A DNA stretch of 64,000 nucleotides from Venturia oleaginea. Taxonomy: Eukaryota > Ascomycota > Dothideomycetes > Venturiales > Venturiaceae. The DNA lies in contig JABMLP010000003.1 in the NCBI GenBank assembly GCA_013176395.1, positions 1,426,001 through 1,490,000 on the forward strand, given 5' to 3'. This document shows, piece by piece, positions 20,374 to 30,238 of this stretch. The notes below the pieces were generated by a model, which was given only the letters and a program-made list of their open reading frames with translations, was not told the DNA's origin and searched no databases. How positions within the stretch are numbered: position 1 is the stretch's first letter; the number at the start of each line of letters is the position of its first letter. The position numbers and the translations under genes were made by a program.

Positions 20374-20397
20374 CTACGTAGCTCCTACCCAAAGGAA

Positions 20398-20556
20398 CAG
20401 CTGCCTGTCCGCCCGCCGACCATCCCCGGACGCCTGATACGAATACGTCCATCAGCCTTTCCGCCAGCTGCCTGTCCGCCCGCCGACCATCCCCGAACGC
20501 CTGGTACGAATACGTCCATCAGCTTTTCCGCCAGCTGCCTGTCCGTCCGCCGACCA
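20398..20556 (+). repeat. 67-bp tandem repeats in the Gypsy-2 leader
   Basis: Units start at about 20398, 20465 and 20532 (cagctgcctgtccg.ccgccgaccat). The third unit carries the gag ATG where the first two have atc. The unit's second half (tacgaatacgtccatcagc) also matches gag codons at ~20639-20660. So the leader is built from copies of the gag start. Confidence 0.85.
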
Positions 20557-21872
20557 TGTCCGCTCCCCCACCCGTCCCTGCTGAGGTCATCTCTGCACCC
20601 GACTTCGCCAAGGCTGTCGCTACAGCCCCGGACGTCTGGTACGAATACGTCCATCAGCATTTCCGCCATACTGATGGCCTGAACAACGAGATCTACCGTC
20701 TGGAAGAGGAGAACGCCCTCCTACGCGTACGCGCTGGAGCTGCTGAGAAAGAAAACAAGGAACTTAGAGCCCAGAAGGATAACCAAATTGGTGTGATCGC
20801 ATACCAGAAGAATCAGCTCAACGAACAACTGGAAAACATCTTCCAACTCCGTGTCGAACGTAACCAAGCCATAAGTGCCGCTACACCTATGGTGAAGACC
20901 CCTGTCTCTGTCTCCGCTCCTGCACTCTCTGCTGAAGCTGCCCCAGTTGATGCAACTGGAAAGGATACGGTTACTCCTCCCAAATCTGCCACCTCCTCCC
21001 GCCTTTCTGAACGAGTTCCGGATCCAGCAATCTTTGATGGAGATAGGAAAGATTTCCGTCGCTTCCAGTCAAAGATCCAACAAAAGATGAAAACCAACGC
21101 CGACCGTTTCCCCACTGCCCTGGAAAGAATGTCCTATGTTACCAACCGACTCGATGGCCCTGCTTACGCCCAGCTCCTACCATTCATTCTGGATGGAGAA
21201 TACCAAATGCCCGACTACACTGATGTCCTCCGTGTCCTGGAACGTGCTTATGGGGACCCCAACCGTATTAACAACGCCCGCAAAGAACTCTTCCGTCTTA
21301 AGCAACAGAACCGAGAGTTCGCTTCGTTCTATGCTGAATTCCAACGTCTCGCCCTAGAAGGTGAAGTTTCAGAAGACTCACAAGTCACCCTCCTCGAATC
21401 TGCCCTATCCCGAGAGTTGAAGTCTCAACTTACTAATGTCGACGCACCCGATCATGATGTTCATGAATTTGCACTCTTCCTACAAAAGCTCGAAAACAAG
21501 AGAAGATACTACGGCAACTTTTCCGAAACTCGTCCTGCTCGCCCAGCTCCCGGTACACCTACTCCACGTCCCTTCCCTGCTCCTGCCCCTGCTGATCCGA
21601 ATGCAATGGATCTAAGCCACACCCGTCAGAAGAGAACTGCATACCAGCCGGGAGGCCGGTACGAGAGTGGTGCCTGTTTCGGATGCGGTTCTATGAAACA
21701 CCGCCGCGCTCAATGTCCAAACCCCACCAAACCCTCGTACAGCCATGTGGCCCAAGGCCAACAACCTGCCCAGATCCGCGAAACCAGAGTTTATGAAACG
21801 TCAGGAGCTGACTCCCGAGCCTCGTCTCCGGCCTTCACCGAAAGATCGGTAAAAGGCGGAGTCTCGATCTAA
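20556..21872 (+). CDS. Gag of Gypsy-2, 438 aa, intact
   Basis: The ATG at 20556 opens a frame of 438 codons. A coiled-coil N-terminal part (heptad-like EEENALLRVRAGAAEKENKE) comes first, then a Pro/Ala linker. The capsid-like gag domain starts at DPAIFDGDRKDFRRF (~residue 158) and is followed by a Pro-rich segment and one CCHC knuckle CFGCGSMKHRRAQC (~370). It ends near the start of the protease region, which is in another frame. It resembles Gypsy-1 gag in domain order. Confidence 0.9.
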   Translation: MSAPPPVPAEVISAPDFAKAVATAPDVWYEYVHQHFRHTDGLNNEIYRLEEENALLRVRAGAAEKENKELRAQKDNQIGVIAYQKNQLNEQLENIFQLRVERNQAISAATPMVKTPVSVSAPALSAEAAPVDATGKDTVTPPKSATSSRLSERVPDPAIFDGDRKDFRRFQSKIQQKMKTNADRFPTALERMSYVTNRLDGPAYAQLLPFILDGEYQMPDYTDVLRVLERAYGDPNRINNARKELFRLKQQNREFASFYAEFQRLALEGEVSEDSQVTLLESALSRELKSQLTNVDAPDHDVHEFALFLQKLENKRRYYGNFSETRPARPAPGTPTPRPFPAPAPADPNAMDLSHTRQKRTAYQPGGRYESGACFGCGSMKHRRAQCPNPTKPSYSHVAQGQQPAQIRETRVYETSGADSRASSPAFTERSVKGGVSI

Positions 21873-21925
21873 GTCGTGGTCGAGAACTTAACCCACGCAC
21901 CTCCCGCGCTGATGCTGCCCTCCGC

Positions 21926-22222
21926 GTGTACACTGCTGTCCCGAACTACAATCCTGAGAAAAGAAAGAGAAACCGTGCAGACCTTATGGTCTGGCAGGTT
22001 ACACTCGAACAAGGAACCCTCGCTGTACCTACCTATGCTATGACCGACTCTGGAGCCGAAGGAGTATGCTTTGTTGACAAGAACTGGGCTACGTCTAACG
22101 GACTCGAACTTGAACCGATGAAAACCCCAATGCCTCTGCTGAACTTTAACGGAGAAGAAGACGAGAGTGCAACTGTCACACACTTTATGATTGCATCACT
22201 GAGAATCAATGACCATCAATGA
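21926..22222 (+). pseudogene. Aspartic protease fragment of Gypsy-2 pol
   Basis: The retropepsin active site appears as DSGAEG (nt ~22045-22062). The frame ends at a stop created by a 10-bp tandem duplication (catcaatgac repeated) at about 22204-22222. The sequence after the duplication continues in the next frame at 22209. The break separates protease from RT. Confidence 0.85.
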
Positions 22223-24947
22223 CCACCTAGAAATGGAAGCTTTGCTGTTTGTTACCCGCCTGTCCCGATACCCGATTATACTTGGAATACCCTGGCTCAA
22301 GATCCACGACCCTGAACTGAAGTTTGGCAAAGGTACTATGTTGTTCAATAGTGACTACTGCCGCCAGCACTGCAATGTACCCTACCAGCCAACCCGAATC
22401 AATGCCGTACCAGATGTACCACCGAAAGATCGCCCTGAGAACGTTGTTCGCCCTGTCGCAACCTCTGAACCTGTCCCTGAACCTGACAAAATGCAAATCT
22501 GCTCTGTCTCCCAGAGGGCCATGGGCGCTTACGCCCGTCGTGGCCTAACTGTTTATCAAGTTACCCTGGAACAAGTTGAAGAAGCCCTGAATGATAAATC
22601 AAAAGACCCCGCTGTCGAACTCCCTGTCGAGCTGAAAGACTATTGCGACGTATTCAGCCCGAAGGAAGCAGGGAAGCTACCGCCACACCGACCTTATGAT
22701 CATGACATCAAGTTGAAAGATGGTCAAACACCGCCCTGGGGCCCGTTGTACCCCATGTCCCGAATTCAGCTCGCCACGCTGAAGGAATGGTTGGAAGAAA
22801 ACCTGCGAAAAGGTTTCATTAGACCTAGTTCCTCCCCTGCCTCATCTCCTGTCCTGTTTGTGTCCAAACCTGATGGAAGCCTTCGCCTCTGTATGGATTA
22901 CCGAGGATTGAACGCTGTTTCGGAGAAAGACCGCTACCCGCTACCGCTTACAAAAGAGACCCTGAATAGCCTGAAAGGCATGAAGTACTTTTCGAAAATT
23001 GACATCGTTGCTGCCTTCAACAATATCCGCATCAAGAAAGGCCTTGAATACCTGACCGCATTCCGAACGAAACTTGGACTGTTCGAATCACTAGTCATGC
23101 CATTTGGATTGACTGGAGCCCCTGGAACCTGGCAAAGGTTCATGAATGATATCCTGAGACCGTACATTGACCTGTTCTGCCAAGTCTACCTCGATGACAT
23201 CCTGATATACAGCCGTACCCGACAAGAACACGAGAAACACATCCGCCTAATCCTAGGCGTCCTGAGAAAGCATGAGCTGTACGCCAAAACGTCGAAGTGC
23301 GAGTTCTTCATGTCCGAAGTCACATACCTTGGATTCATCGTCGGAGCCAATGGTGTGCGGATGGACCCTGCGAAAGTCAAGACCATTATCGAATGGCAAC
23401 CGCCAAAGAACGTCAGAGACGTTAAGTCATTCACTGGATTCGCTGGATTCTACCGCCGATGGATAAAAAACTTCTCCCGCATCCTGGCCCCGATTACTGC
23501 CCTGGAACGCAAGAACACGCCATTCATTTGGACTGCCGAATGCCAGAAAGCGTTTGAATACCTGAAGTCTGCCTTTGTCTCTGAGCCGGTCCTTAAACAT
23601 TTCGATTGGGACCGCCCTGCCATCCTGGAACCTGACGCATCTGACTACGTCTGCGCCGGAGCGTTGTCCCAAAACGATGAGGAGAGCATCCTGCACCCTG
23701 TTTCCTTCTATTCGAAGAAGATGACCCCTGCCGAATGTAACTACGAGATTTACGATAAAGAGTTACTTGCCATTGTCCGTTGCCTGGAAGAATGGGATGC
23801 TGAACTTGAGATGAGCCAACAGAAAATCAAGATCCTATGCGACCATAGGAACCTGGAATACTTCATGACAACGAAAAAACTGAATAGACGTCAAGCTCCA
23901 TGGTCTGAATTCCTGTCCCGATTCAATTTTACTATTGTTTACCGACCTGGAAAACAAGGGGTAAAGCCGGATAGTCTGACCAGGAGGTCACAGGATATGC
24001 CACAGGAGGGGGATGAACGCCTCCTGCACCAAAGCCAAACAGTACTGAAGAGGAATAACCTGAGTGAATTCCCACCTGAATACCTGAACAACCTTGACGC
24101 AATCCAGCTGAATACCACCCCCCTACACCCTGCAACCGAGAAAACAACCCCTGTACCAGTTACTGCTACCCCGCTCAGTCTACCAAGTTGGCTACAAGAA
24201 TCTCTGAAAGAAGCATATAAATCCGACCCCCTGCCAAGCGAAATCCTAGAGGCCCTAGACAACAACCATGCCAAACACCCGCAGATATCGCTAGCTGAGT
24301 GCTCCCAGGACTCAGGACTACTGTTCTATCGAGACCGCCTGTTCGTGCCTGACTCAGACAACTTGAAAGCTGCCCTGCTCCGAGAAACACATGACAACCT
24401 GTCTGCCGGACATGCTGGACGATCCAAGACTTATGAACTCCTGTCCCGAAACTTCTACTGGTCCGGTATGTCAAGATACGTGGAACAGTGGGTGAAGAAC
24501 TGCCAAACCTGCCGAAGGATTAACCCGTCAAGAGAAGGTCACCAAGGTGTCCTTAAGCCGTTACCCGTACCGGACAAAGCCTGGAAGAACCTGTCAATGG
24601 ATTTCATCACACACCTACCTGAGAGCCAAGGTTTCGACGCCATCCTTGTTGTGGTGTGTCGATTAACCAAGTTCCGCCATTACATACCTTGCAAGGGTAC
24701 CTGCAACGCCGAAGAGCTAGCCCGCCTGTTCCGAGACAATATCTGGAAATTGTATGGCCTGCCAGACTCAATAGTGTCTGATAGAGGAACACAGTTTATC
24801 TCAGCCTTCTGGAAACACTTGACCCATATCCTGAACACCCGAGCGCAACGGTCAACAGCGTACCACCCTGAATCTGATGGACAAACGGAAAGAATGAACT
24901 CCGTTCTTGAACAGTACCTCCGCGCATGTGTCTTACTTGCAAGATGA
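22209..24947 (+). pseudogene. RT-RNase H-integrase (5' part) of Gypsy-2 pol
   Basis: The 912-codon frame begins with the end of the protease domain ([14 protein letters not shown]). RT has [19 protein letters not shown] and YLDD (nt ~23190); RNase H has its first Asp in LEPDASDYV (nt ~23630). The integrase zinc domain ([17 protein letters not shown]) and the DDE core up to [12 protein letters not shown] follow. An indel near 24928 then moves the frame and ends it at 24947. Catalytic residues visible up to that point are kept, so the frame break, not active-site loss, is what disables it. Confidence 0.9.
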
Positions 24948-25761
24948 CTGGGCCGACTGGCTCGCCTCTGCTGAGTTCGCTGGGAACAGTCAAGTATCTG
25001 AAACCACGAAAACCTCGCCCTTCCTCGCCCTGTACGGTTTTGAACCGCGTTTTGGATTCGAACCGATTCGTCCTGATACCAGACCTGCTACCAGAGATGC
25101 CAGTGTATTTGCCGAATGAATGCAGAAGATACACGAGTTCTGTAAGACTGAGATCATCGCTGCCCAAGCCCGTTGGGAAGATCAAGTGAACCAGAAAAGG
25201 AAGCCTGCCCGCCGATACTTGCCTGGCCAGAAAGTCTGGTTGAATTCGAAGAACATCCAAACGTTACGCCCTCAGAAGAAGCTCGATTGGAAGAACCTTG
25301 GCCCTTTTGCCGTCAAAAAGATGATTGGATCACATGCATGTGAACTCGACCTGCCCGCCACTATGAAAATCCACCCTGTGTTTAACATCAGCCTGCTACG
25401 CCCCGCTACCGATGCCTCCCTGCCTGGACAAAGCCAGCCACCCCCGCCTCCTGTCGAAGTCGAAGGCTTCGAACAATACGAAGTCGAAGAAGTCGTTGAC
25501 TCCTTCTTGGACCGCCGCTCAAAGAAGAACCCGCGCCTGTACTACACTGTCAAGTGGGTAGGATACCCAGATTGCACTGCTGAACCTGCTGAGTACCTGG
25601 AGAACGCTTCTGAACTGATCCGTAACTTCCACCGTCGCTACCCGAATAAACCTGGACCGAAGAAACGTCTCACTGGAGTTTCGACCTGGGAGAGGGAGTA
25701 CTGTCACGGTACGACCGCGGACAGGTCCTTCCCGCCGTTGGGGTGGCCCCACGGCACGTGA
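24907..25761 (+). pseudogene. Integrase C-terminus and chromodomain of Gypsy-2
   Basis: The integrase resumes in frame at [10 protein letters not shown] (24930s), meets a TGA at 25117-25119 where related elements carry Arg (CGA to TGA, a C-to-T change), and continues from 25120. It has the GPF module ([10 protein letters not shown]), [11 protein letters not shown], and a chromodomain with YEVEEVVDS and [10 protein letters not shown]. The frame runs past 25702 into the 3' LTR. Confidence 0.88.
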
Positions 25762-25956
25762 TCAAGGCAGAACCGGAGTTCTGCCGAGGAAAGGTTTTAA
25801 AGCCTACGTGGCTTCAACCAATTCGTAGCTCTTTGAGCTACGTCCTGTCGTCAAATCTGCCTGTTGGTTTGCCTGCCAGCCCGTATATAGCCTGTTGAAT
25901 GATACCTGTTCCTGCTGCTGATCCTTCCTCCTGATACCCGAAACCGCCCCGTGACA
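25702..25956 (+). repeat. 3' LTR of Gypsy-2
   Basis: 255 bp, preceded by a purine run (gggagagggagtac). TGTCACGG to CCCCGTGACA, with TATA near 25883. Compared with the 5' LTR it differs at about 17 positions by eye. Confidence 0.9.
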
Positions 25957-26123
25957 CCTGGACAAAAGTTGCGCTCAAAGCCGTGGCCATGGAACCACCC
26001 AAAGAGCGAGCCATGGAGAAAGTAGCATTTGCGACGGCATGGGAATAACCACTGGACATATTGAGGAGTGTGAGTAAAGCACTTGGTGCCATAATGCTGG
26101 CTCCAGCGGCCGGTAGCAAACGA
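25957..26123 (-). pseudogene. Fragment of an MFS transporter gene cut by Gypsy-2
   Basis: On the minus strand, about 55 residues read like a late transmembrane section of a fungal major facilitator transporter: GVPRLLPAAGASIMAPS, LLTLLNMSSGYSHAVAN and SMARSLGGSMATALSATFVQ. The frame runs straight into the Gypsy-2 3' LTR at 25956. No other part of the gene is found on the far side of Gypsy-2 or nearby, so it is a stranded fragment. Confidence 0.6.
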
Positions 26124-26139
26124 GGGACTCCAAGAAGGT

Positions 26140-27105
26140 GGTGATTTGTTGGTGCGCTTCTTTGTCGAAATGTTAGGACTCTGCTGTTCCAGCATGGAGC
26201 AGAATAGCATCAGCTCTCCCACGGGTTTGGGATCTGATTCGCAGCCAGTGTCCATTGAGCTCGCAAGCCAAAGTACGTACCTAGCAGATTCCCAACAGTT
26301 CACTCTGGAGTACGCTCTTCGCCTCGAAGATGACTTGCCCGGTACTTACTATGTCGGTACCTCCTGTCGCGGTGAAGATCCAGATGCCACCCATCTGAAC
26401 CAATTTTGCCACGTCGAGTGCGAATCACTCGGCGGCCTGGGTGATGGCATGAATGTTGCCAATCGGTACATCATCCATTGTTTCCGAACTCAAGAAGAAC
26501 CACCGCGCTGAAGTCGTAGCCATTGCTGGATTCATCGCTCACATGGATGCGTTACTTTCGCTCTTCAAGGCCAACAACGACAGTTTCCCAGTCATCACTT
26601 TGGACGACGCTCTTAAACTCCCTGGTATGGCCAGAGATATGTGGCAATGGGCAATCGAAGACCAGCCCGCATTCGGCCGCAGCCTCACCTGCAAAGCCGA
26701 ACTCATGCTCATCGACTTATTCGGCAGTGCCTTCTGGTTATCAGAAATGGATCGCCTCAGCATACATTTTACCAAGCCTACGTTGATGGAGGACCAGATA
26801 GCTCTCGGGATGCCTTGAGCGGAGGCAAGGCTAAGAGTGCTGACTTGTGATTAGGACTCGGTGAAACTATTGGCTGTGGGCAGCGGCATCGCATGGCTAA
26901 GTAGTCCATCGGTGCTCTGCGACAGCATCACGTTAACTCGGCGCAGTACGAGTAGCATATTGAGATACGCAAAGTCAAAGAGCTATAGACGACAGGAAGG
27001 GGGATTGGTTCCGAGAGGCCTCTGGTGTGGATCATGCAGCACGATAATATCCACGATATCCAATTGTTGCCGAGGTTGAAGGGAGTCGAATGTGCACCCT
27101 GATCT
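26140..27105 (+). pseudogene. Degenerate class II asparaginyl-tRNA-synthetase-like gene
   Basis: Conserved class II aaRS core motifs appear in order but in alternating frames. Frame 1 has SSPTGLGSDSQPV, QFTLEYALR and TSCRGEDPDATHLNQF.HVE (motif 2-like, to ~26470). Frame 2 has SELKKNHRAEVVA, FPVITLDDALKLPGMA and LSEMDRLSIHF (~26475-26770). Frame 1 again has YQAYVDGG, GLGETIGCGQRH and, near the end, QHDNIHDIQLLPRLKG. At least two frame shifts and four in-frame stops (after ADL, MAK, QYE and KEL) show it is dead. It resembles stand-alone asparagine-tRNA-ligase paralogues of ascomycetes rather than housekeeping AsnRS, because the anticodon-binding domain is not seen upstream. Family assignment is from memory of motifs. 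Confidence 0.72.
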
Positions 27106-28893
27106 GGTCTTATTGGACTCTTGCATATTACGATGATCTTCTGTAGATTTGGTAGGAGGTACGAGAAATCTTTCCACCTCTTTGGTTTTTTTTAAACGTG
27201 ACCTTTCTGACTTTGAGGGATTATATGCAGTTATTACCTTGTTGTTTCACAGCTTTCCTCGCGAGATCCGATAATTAAGAGCTCGTCATCTTGAAGCGGT
27301 ATTATCAATGTAAAAAGGACGTGGAAGCCAGGTTTAACGCCAATCGCCGCACCACGTGTAGAGGTGAGGGTACAATGTCTGTCGAGCCTACATTATTGTG
27401 ACTGTCGCAAGGATTCTAGTATTACCGTTGAATCTTCAGATATCTGGGCAACGCTAAAAGGATCGCTACTTTATTTCGGCGGTTCCTGATTACGATCTCT
27501 TTCGTCGCACCAATCAATCTCTATCGATCGATACATGGGCCGTGCCGCTTCCCGTCTTAAATACTGTATACTATGTATTGCCCGGCACTCCCGGATAACT
27601 CTGAGGTTCAACGGTGCCTACTCCGGAGTAATATGGCAATGCCATCTCTTTTCTCTTTTTGTTCGCTCATTGAATAGTCTTGAAAACAAAAGAGTTGAAA
27701 GAGGAGATTGCGCATAGGGCCCGGTTTGTCCGGTCCTGACCTCCTCCGTGAATTATGGGTCTGTGAAATCTGCAATAAAATTCTCATCCTCAGATCCCCG
27801 ATTCTTCTTGATGAAATAAACGATAAACGTTGTCATCAAGTCCTCAAAATGCTCAATCTTCATATCAAGCAAACCATACGATCTGCCGTTCCCCATCCAT
27901 CAATGAAATCCGCGAACACTAAAGACCATCCACCTCCCTTCACGACACAAAAGCCATCACTACACCAGTCACTCCTCAAGTAAGCCTACAAGCCCACCAA
28001 TCAGAAGTCCCCCTCTTATCCCCCTCATCTTTACAACACTTCCCAAAATCCTCCTTATACATCACCTTCATAAGACACTAAGCAAGGACCAATAACGAAC
28101 AAGGTTAGCAAACCGCCCAACAATAAACAACCCTCCAGGAATTTAGAGCAGCACAAAAAGTAAAGAAGGAGAAATCTTTGGGCGTACATACAGACGATCT
28201 TGCATCATCATGTCGCCCCAGCTGTCCGAACATTAAACAACAATGTTGCGTGGTCTTATTTTTGAAAACCCCGCCGTTCTTGCGGTTGCAGCAGCCGCGA
28301 TCGAGTCCAGGAGGCAATTCTTCGCCAGCTGTTAGACTACGACAGGGTACGGGGCTTAGTTCAACGAGACTGGGTCATGAGTTCTTTTCGAGAGAACTTA
28401 CTGGAGGATGTATACCAAGATGACGGTGAGGCCGGTGAGACGCATAGTTCACTCCAGGTCTAGGATAGGAACGGAACTTCGAGAGAGGCTGACTTGTGAA
28501 AATGAGGGTTTTCTTTGGGGAAAGACCGTTTGTAAGGACGGGTTTTGTAGGTAGAGCAAGAATTTGTCTGGTTAAAGGACATGGGTTCTTAGAATAGATC
28601 TCCATACATCCTATACTCCGGTCCACCTTCTTCAAAAAAAGACTCGGTGTAACGCATTGACTTACCAACGTGGCCAGGTAGACAGGGGTCGTTTCCGATG
28701 GGATTCAGCAAGAAACGTGATACCTTCTCTCAAAAAATCTTTTTCAGAGAAGTATTGCCTAACCCCATTGCCTCTACTTCGTCCAAACACTTCTTCACAA
28801 ATCCTTATACTTTCTCGTACATCAGTTACTGTGAAGTTTCGGGTATTATGCTTTCGAAGTTACCGAGGACAGACTACAAGTCGATTTGACTTG
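27106..28893. other. Gene-poor intergenic region
   Basis: About 1.8 kb of mixed-composition DNA with only short frames that lack domains or splice support. No repeat pair was seen by eye. Confidence 0.45.
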
Positions 28894-29201
28894 ATTTCTA
28901 AGAGCCAAGATAGCTACTTATGAAATCTTGCAAATTAAACACGTCGCTTAGTCTCGGCCCGTCTATCAAACCTCATACTATGTATGGACCCGGATCTACA
29001 TAGCTGCGGGCTAGGGTCTTTCTAAGCCGTAAATTTTTAAGAGCTTGGCTGAAACGGTAGGAAAACCGCAACTTTACGGTTGCAAAAAAATACAACCGTA
29101 AGTTTACTGTTAATCACTATTTCAGCTAAACTCTTAAAAGTTTACGGCTTAGAGAGACCCTAGCCCGCAGCTATGCTACGGCTATCTCGGCTCTTAGAAA
29201 T
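28894..29201. mobile_element. Outer foldback element (MITE-like)
   Basis: Terminal arms atttctaagagccaagatag (28894) and its near reverse complement ctatctcggctcttagaaat (29182-29201) face each other. A second, tighter foldback (28999-29175) sits between them, off-centre toward the right arm. This suggests one element inserted into another. Confidence 0.65.
28999..29175. mobile_element. Inner palindromic MITE with CTA flanks
   Basis: A 177-bp element whose two halves are nearly perfect inverted repeats for about 50 bp (starts CATAGCTGCGGGCTAGGG, ends CCCTAGCCCGCAGCTATG). It is flanked by CTA on both sides (28996-28998, 29176-29178), consistent with a TA or 3-bp target duplication. The centre holds a second small inverted pair (taaacttacgg-type). 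It has no coding capacity. Confidence 0.8.
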
Positions 29202-30132
29202 TAGAAAACTGCGCGATCGCAGAATTAAAACGCCCTTGTGATCCCGTGAACCTCGAAAATACAATATCCATTAACGTCAAGTTCCGGATACATGCGTCCG
29301 ATCTCAGCACGAGATATATGGATTTCTAGCGCTTTGACCGTATTCAAAGTTAGTTAAGTATACTGTGAATTCCTGCTCTTTGGGATAATGCAATCCTACC
29401 ATCTTGTTACGCTCATACCCGTGTTGTTCGTAGATCTGTGGCTTTCGGTAGTTATATGGGCCGTCAATTCTTCCTGCATTTTAGAAGTTTCTTTCGCTGT
29501 TCCTTTCATGGACGTTCATTTCATGGTATAAGCCATTCCCACATGGACGACTTACAACTGGTCATAGGCATCCATAAATGTCTCAAATTCCATTGGACAA
29601 TGGCAAACAGCCAGATCATTACTCACTTCTCGGCAAGGCTGAGCAGGAGTACGCTAGTCCGAGTAGCAAAGAGGCTATTGGTCCGGCTCTGAGCGAATAC
29701 CGCTACGCTACGCTAAGTTACGGCCTACGGCCCGCCTGACATGTCCATCCAATCATCTTAACCACGCTGTTGCTTGAATTGAACCCGAGGACTCTTCTTT
29801 TCTCCCGATCTCGATCTCGGTTTCTAGCCTGCGGCCCGTCGTGGCCCTTGCCGCCGCTTGCCGCTTTCTCTCTCGCCACGCTGTACGGAGTAAAAGGATA
29901 CTATTGAGGGCGGAAGGAGCCAAGGGACATCTCCAGATGGGACATCTCCTGGGGAAATTAGTGGATATGAACTATTGGGAGGCGTATAAACACCCATGAA
30001 TTTCGAGCTTGAGAATCAGGAAGCGGCCAATGTATCCACGTCGGGCGAGAAGTGGGATTTATAGGAAAGGGGAGCAATACATCGAGGTAGCTTTCCAATA
30101 CTTACGAATTTTGCGGAGGCGGTGCGAGTACT
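29202..30132. other. Intergenic region, no gene seen
   Basis: No convincing frame, repeat or RNA gene. Short GC-rich patches with repeated ctacgctacgctaa near 29702-29716. Confidence 0.4.
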
Positions 30133-30238
30133 TGCGCGTCCCAGGTTAGTTTCAACATTCTGATTGGTATTGATTGGTTGGTAAGCTGATCGACAAGATC
30201 TGAAGCCAATGATTGGCGAAACTAACCTGGGGCGCGCA
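30133..30238. repeat. 106-bp foldback element
   Basis: tgcgcgtcccaggttagttt at 30133 is mirrored by aaactaacctggggcgcgca at 30219-30238 (one mismatch). The interior (attggt, ccaatg) also pairs partly. It resembles a very short MITE; no target duplicate is obvious. Confidence 0.65.

Larger units (their letters stand above)
20118..25956 (+). mobile_element. Gypsy-2: full-length Ty3/gypsy chromodomain element, inactivated
   Basis: Two LTRs (20118-20373 and 25702-25956) bound a leader, gag, protease, RT, RNase H, integrase and chromodomain, 5.8 kb in all. By eye the LTRs differ at roughly 6-7 percent of positions, mostly transitions, so it is not a recent insertion. Pol is broken three times: a 10-bp duplication near 22205, a small indel near 24928 and a TGA at 25117-25119. 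The flanks do not match (taagt left, cctgg right), and left and right neighbours are unrelated sequences, so this is not a simple insertion. Confidence 0.93.

Noticed and set aside
20398..20556. CRISPR-like array in the Gypsy-2 leader
   Set aside because: Units are contiguous 67-bp tandem copies without variable spacers, in a eukaryotic retroelement.
20113..25961. 5-bp target duplicate for Gypsy-2
   Set aside because: taagt and cctgg do not match; reported instead as mismatched flanks.
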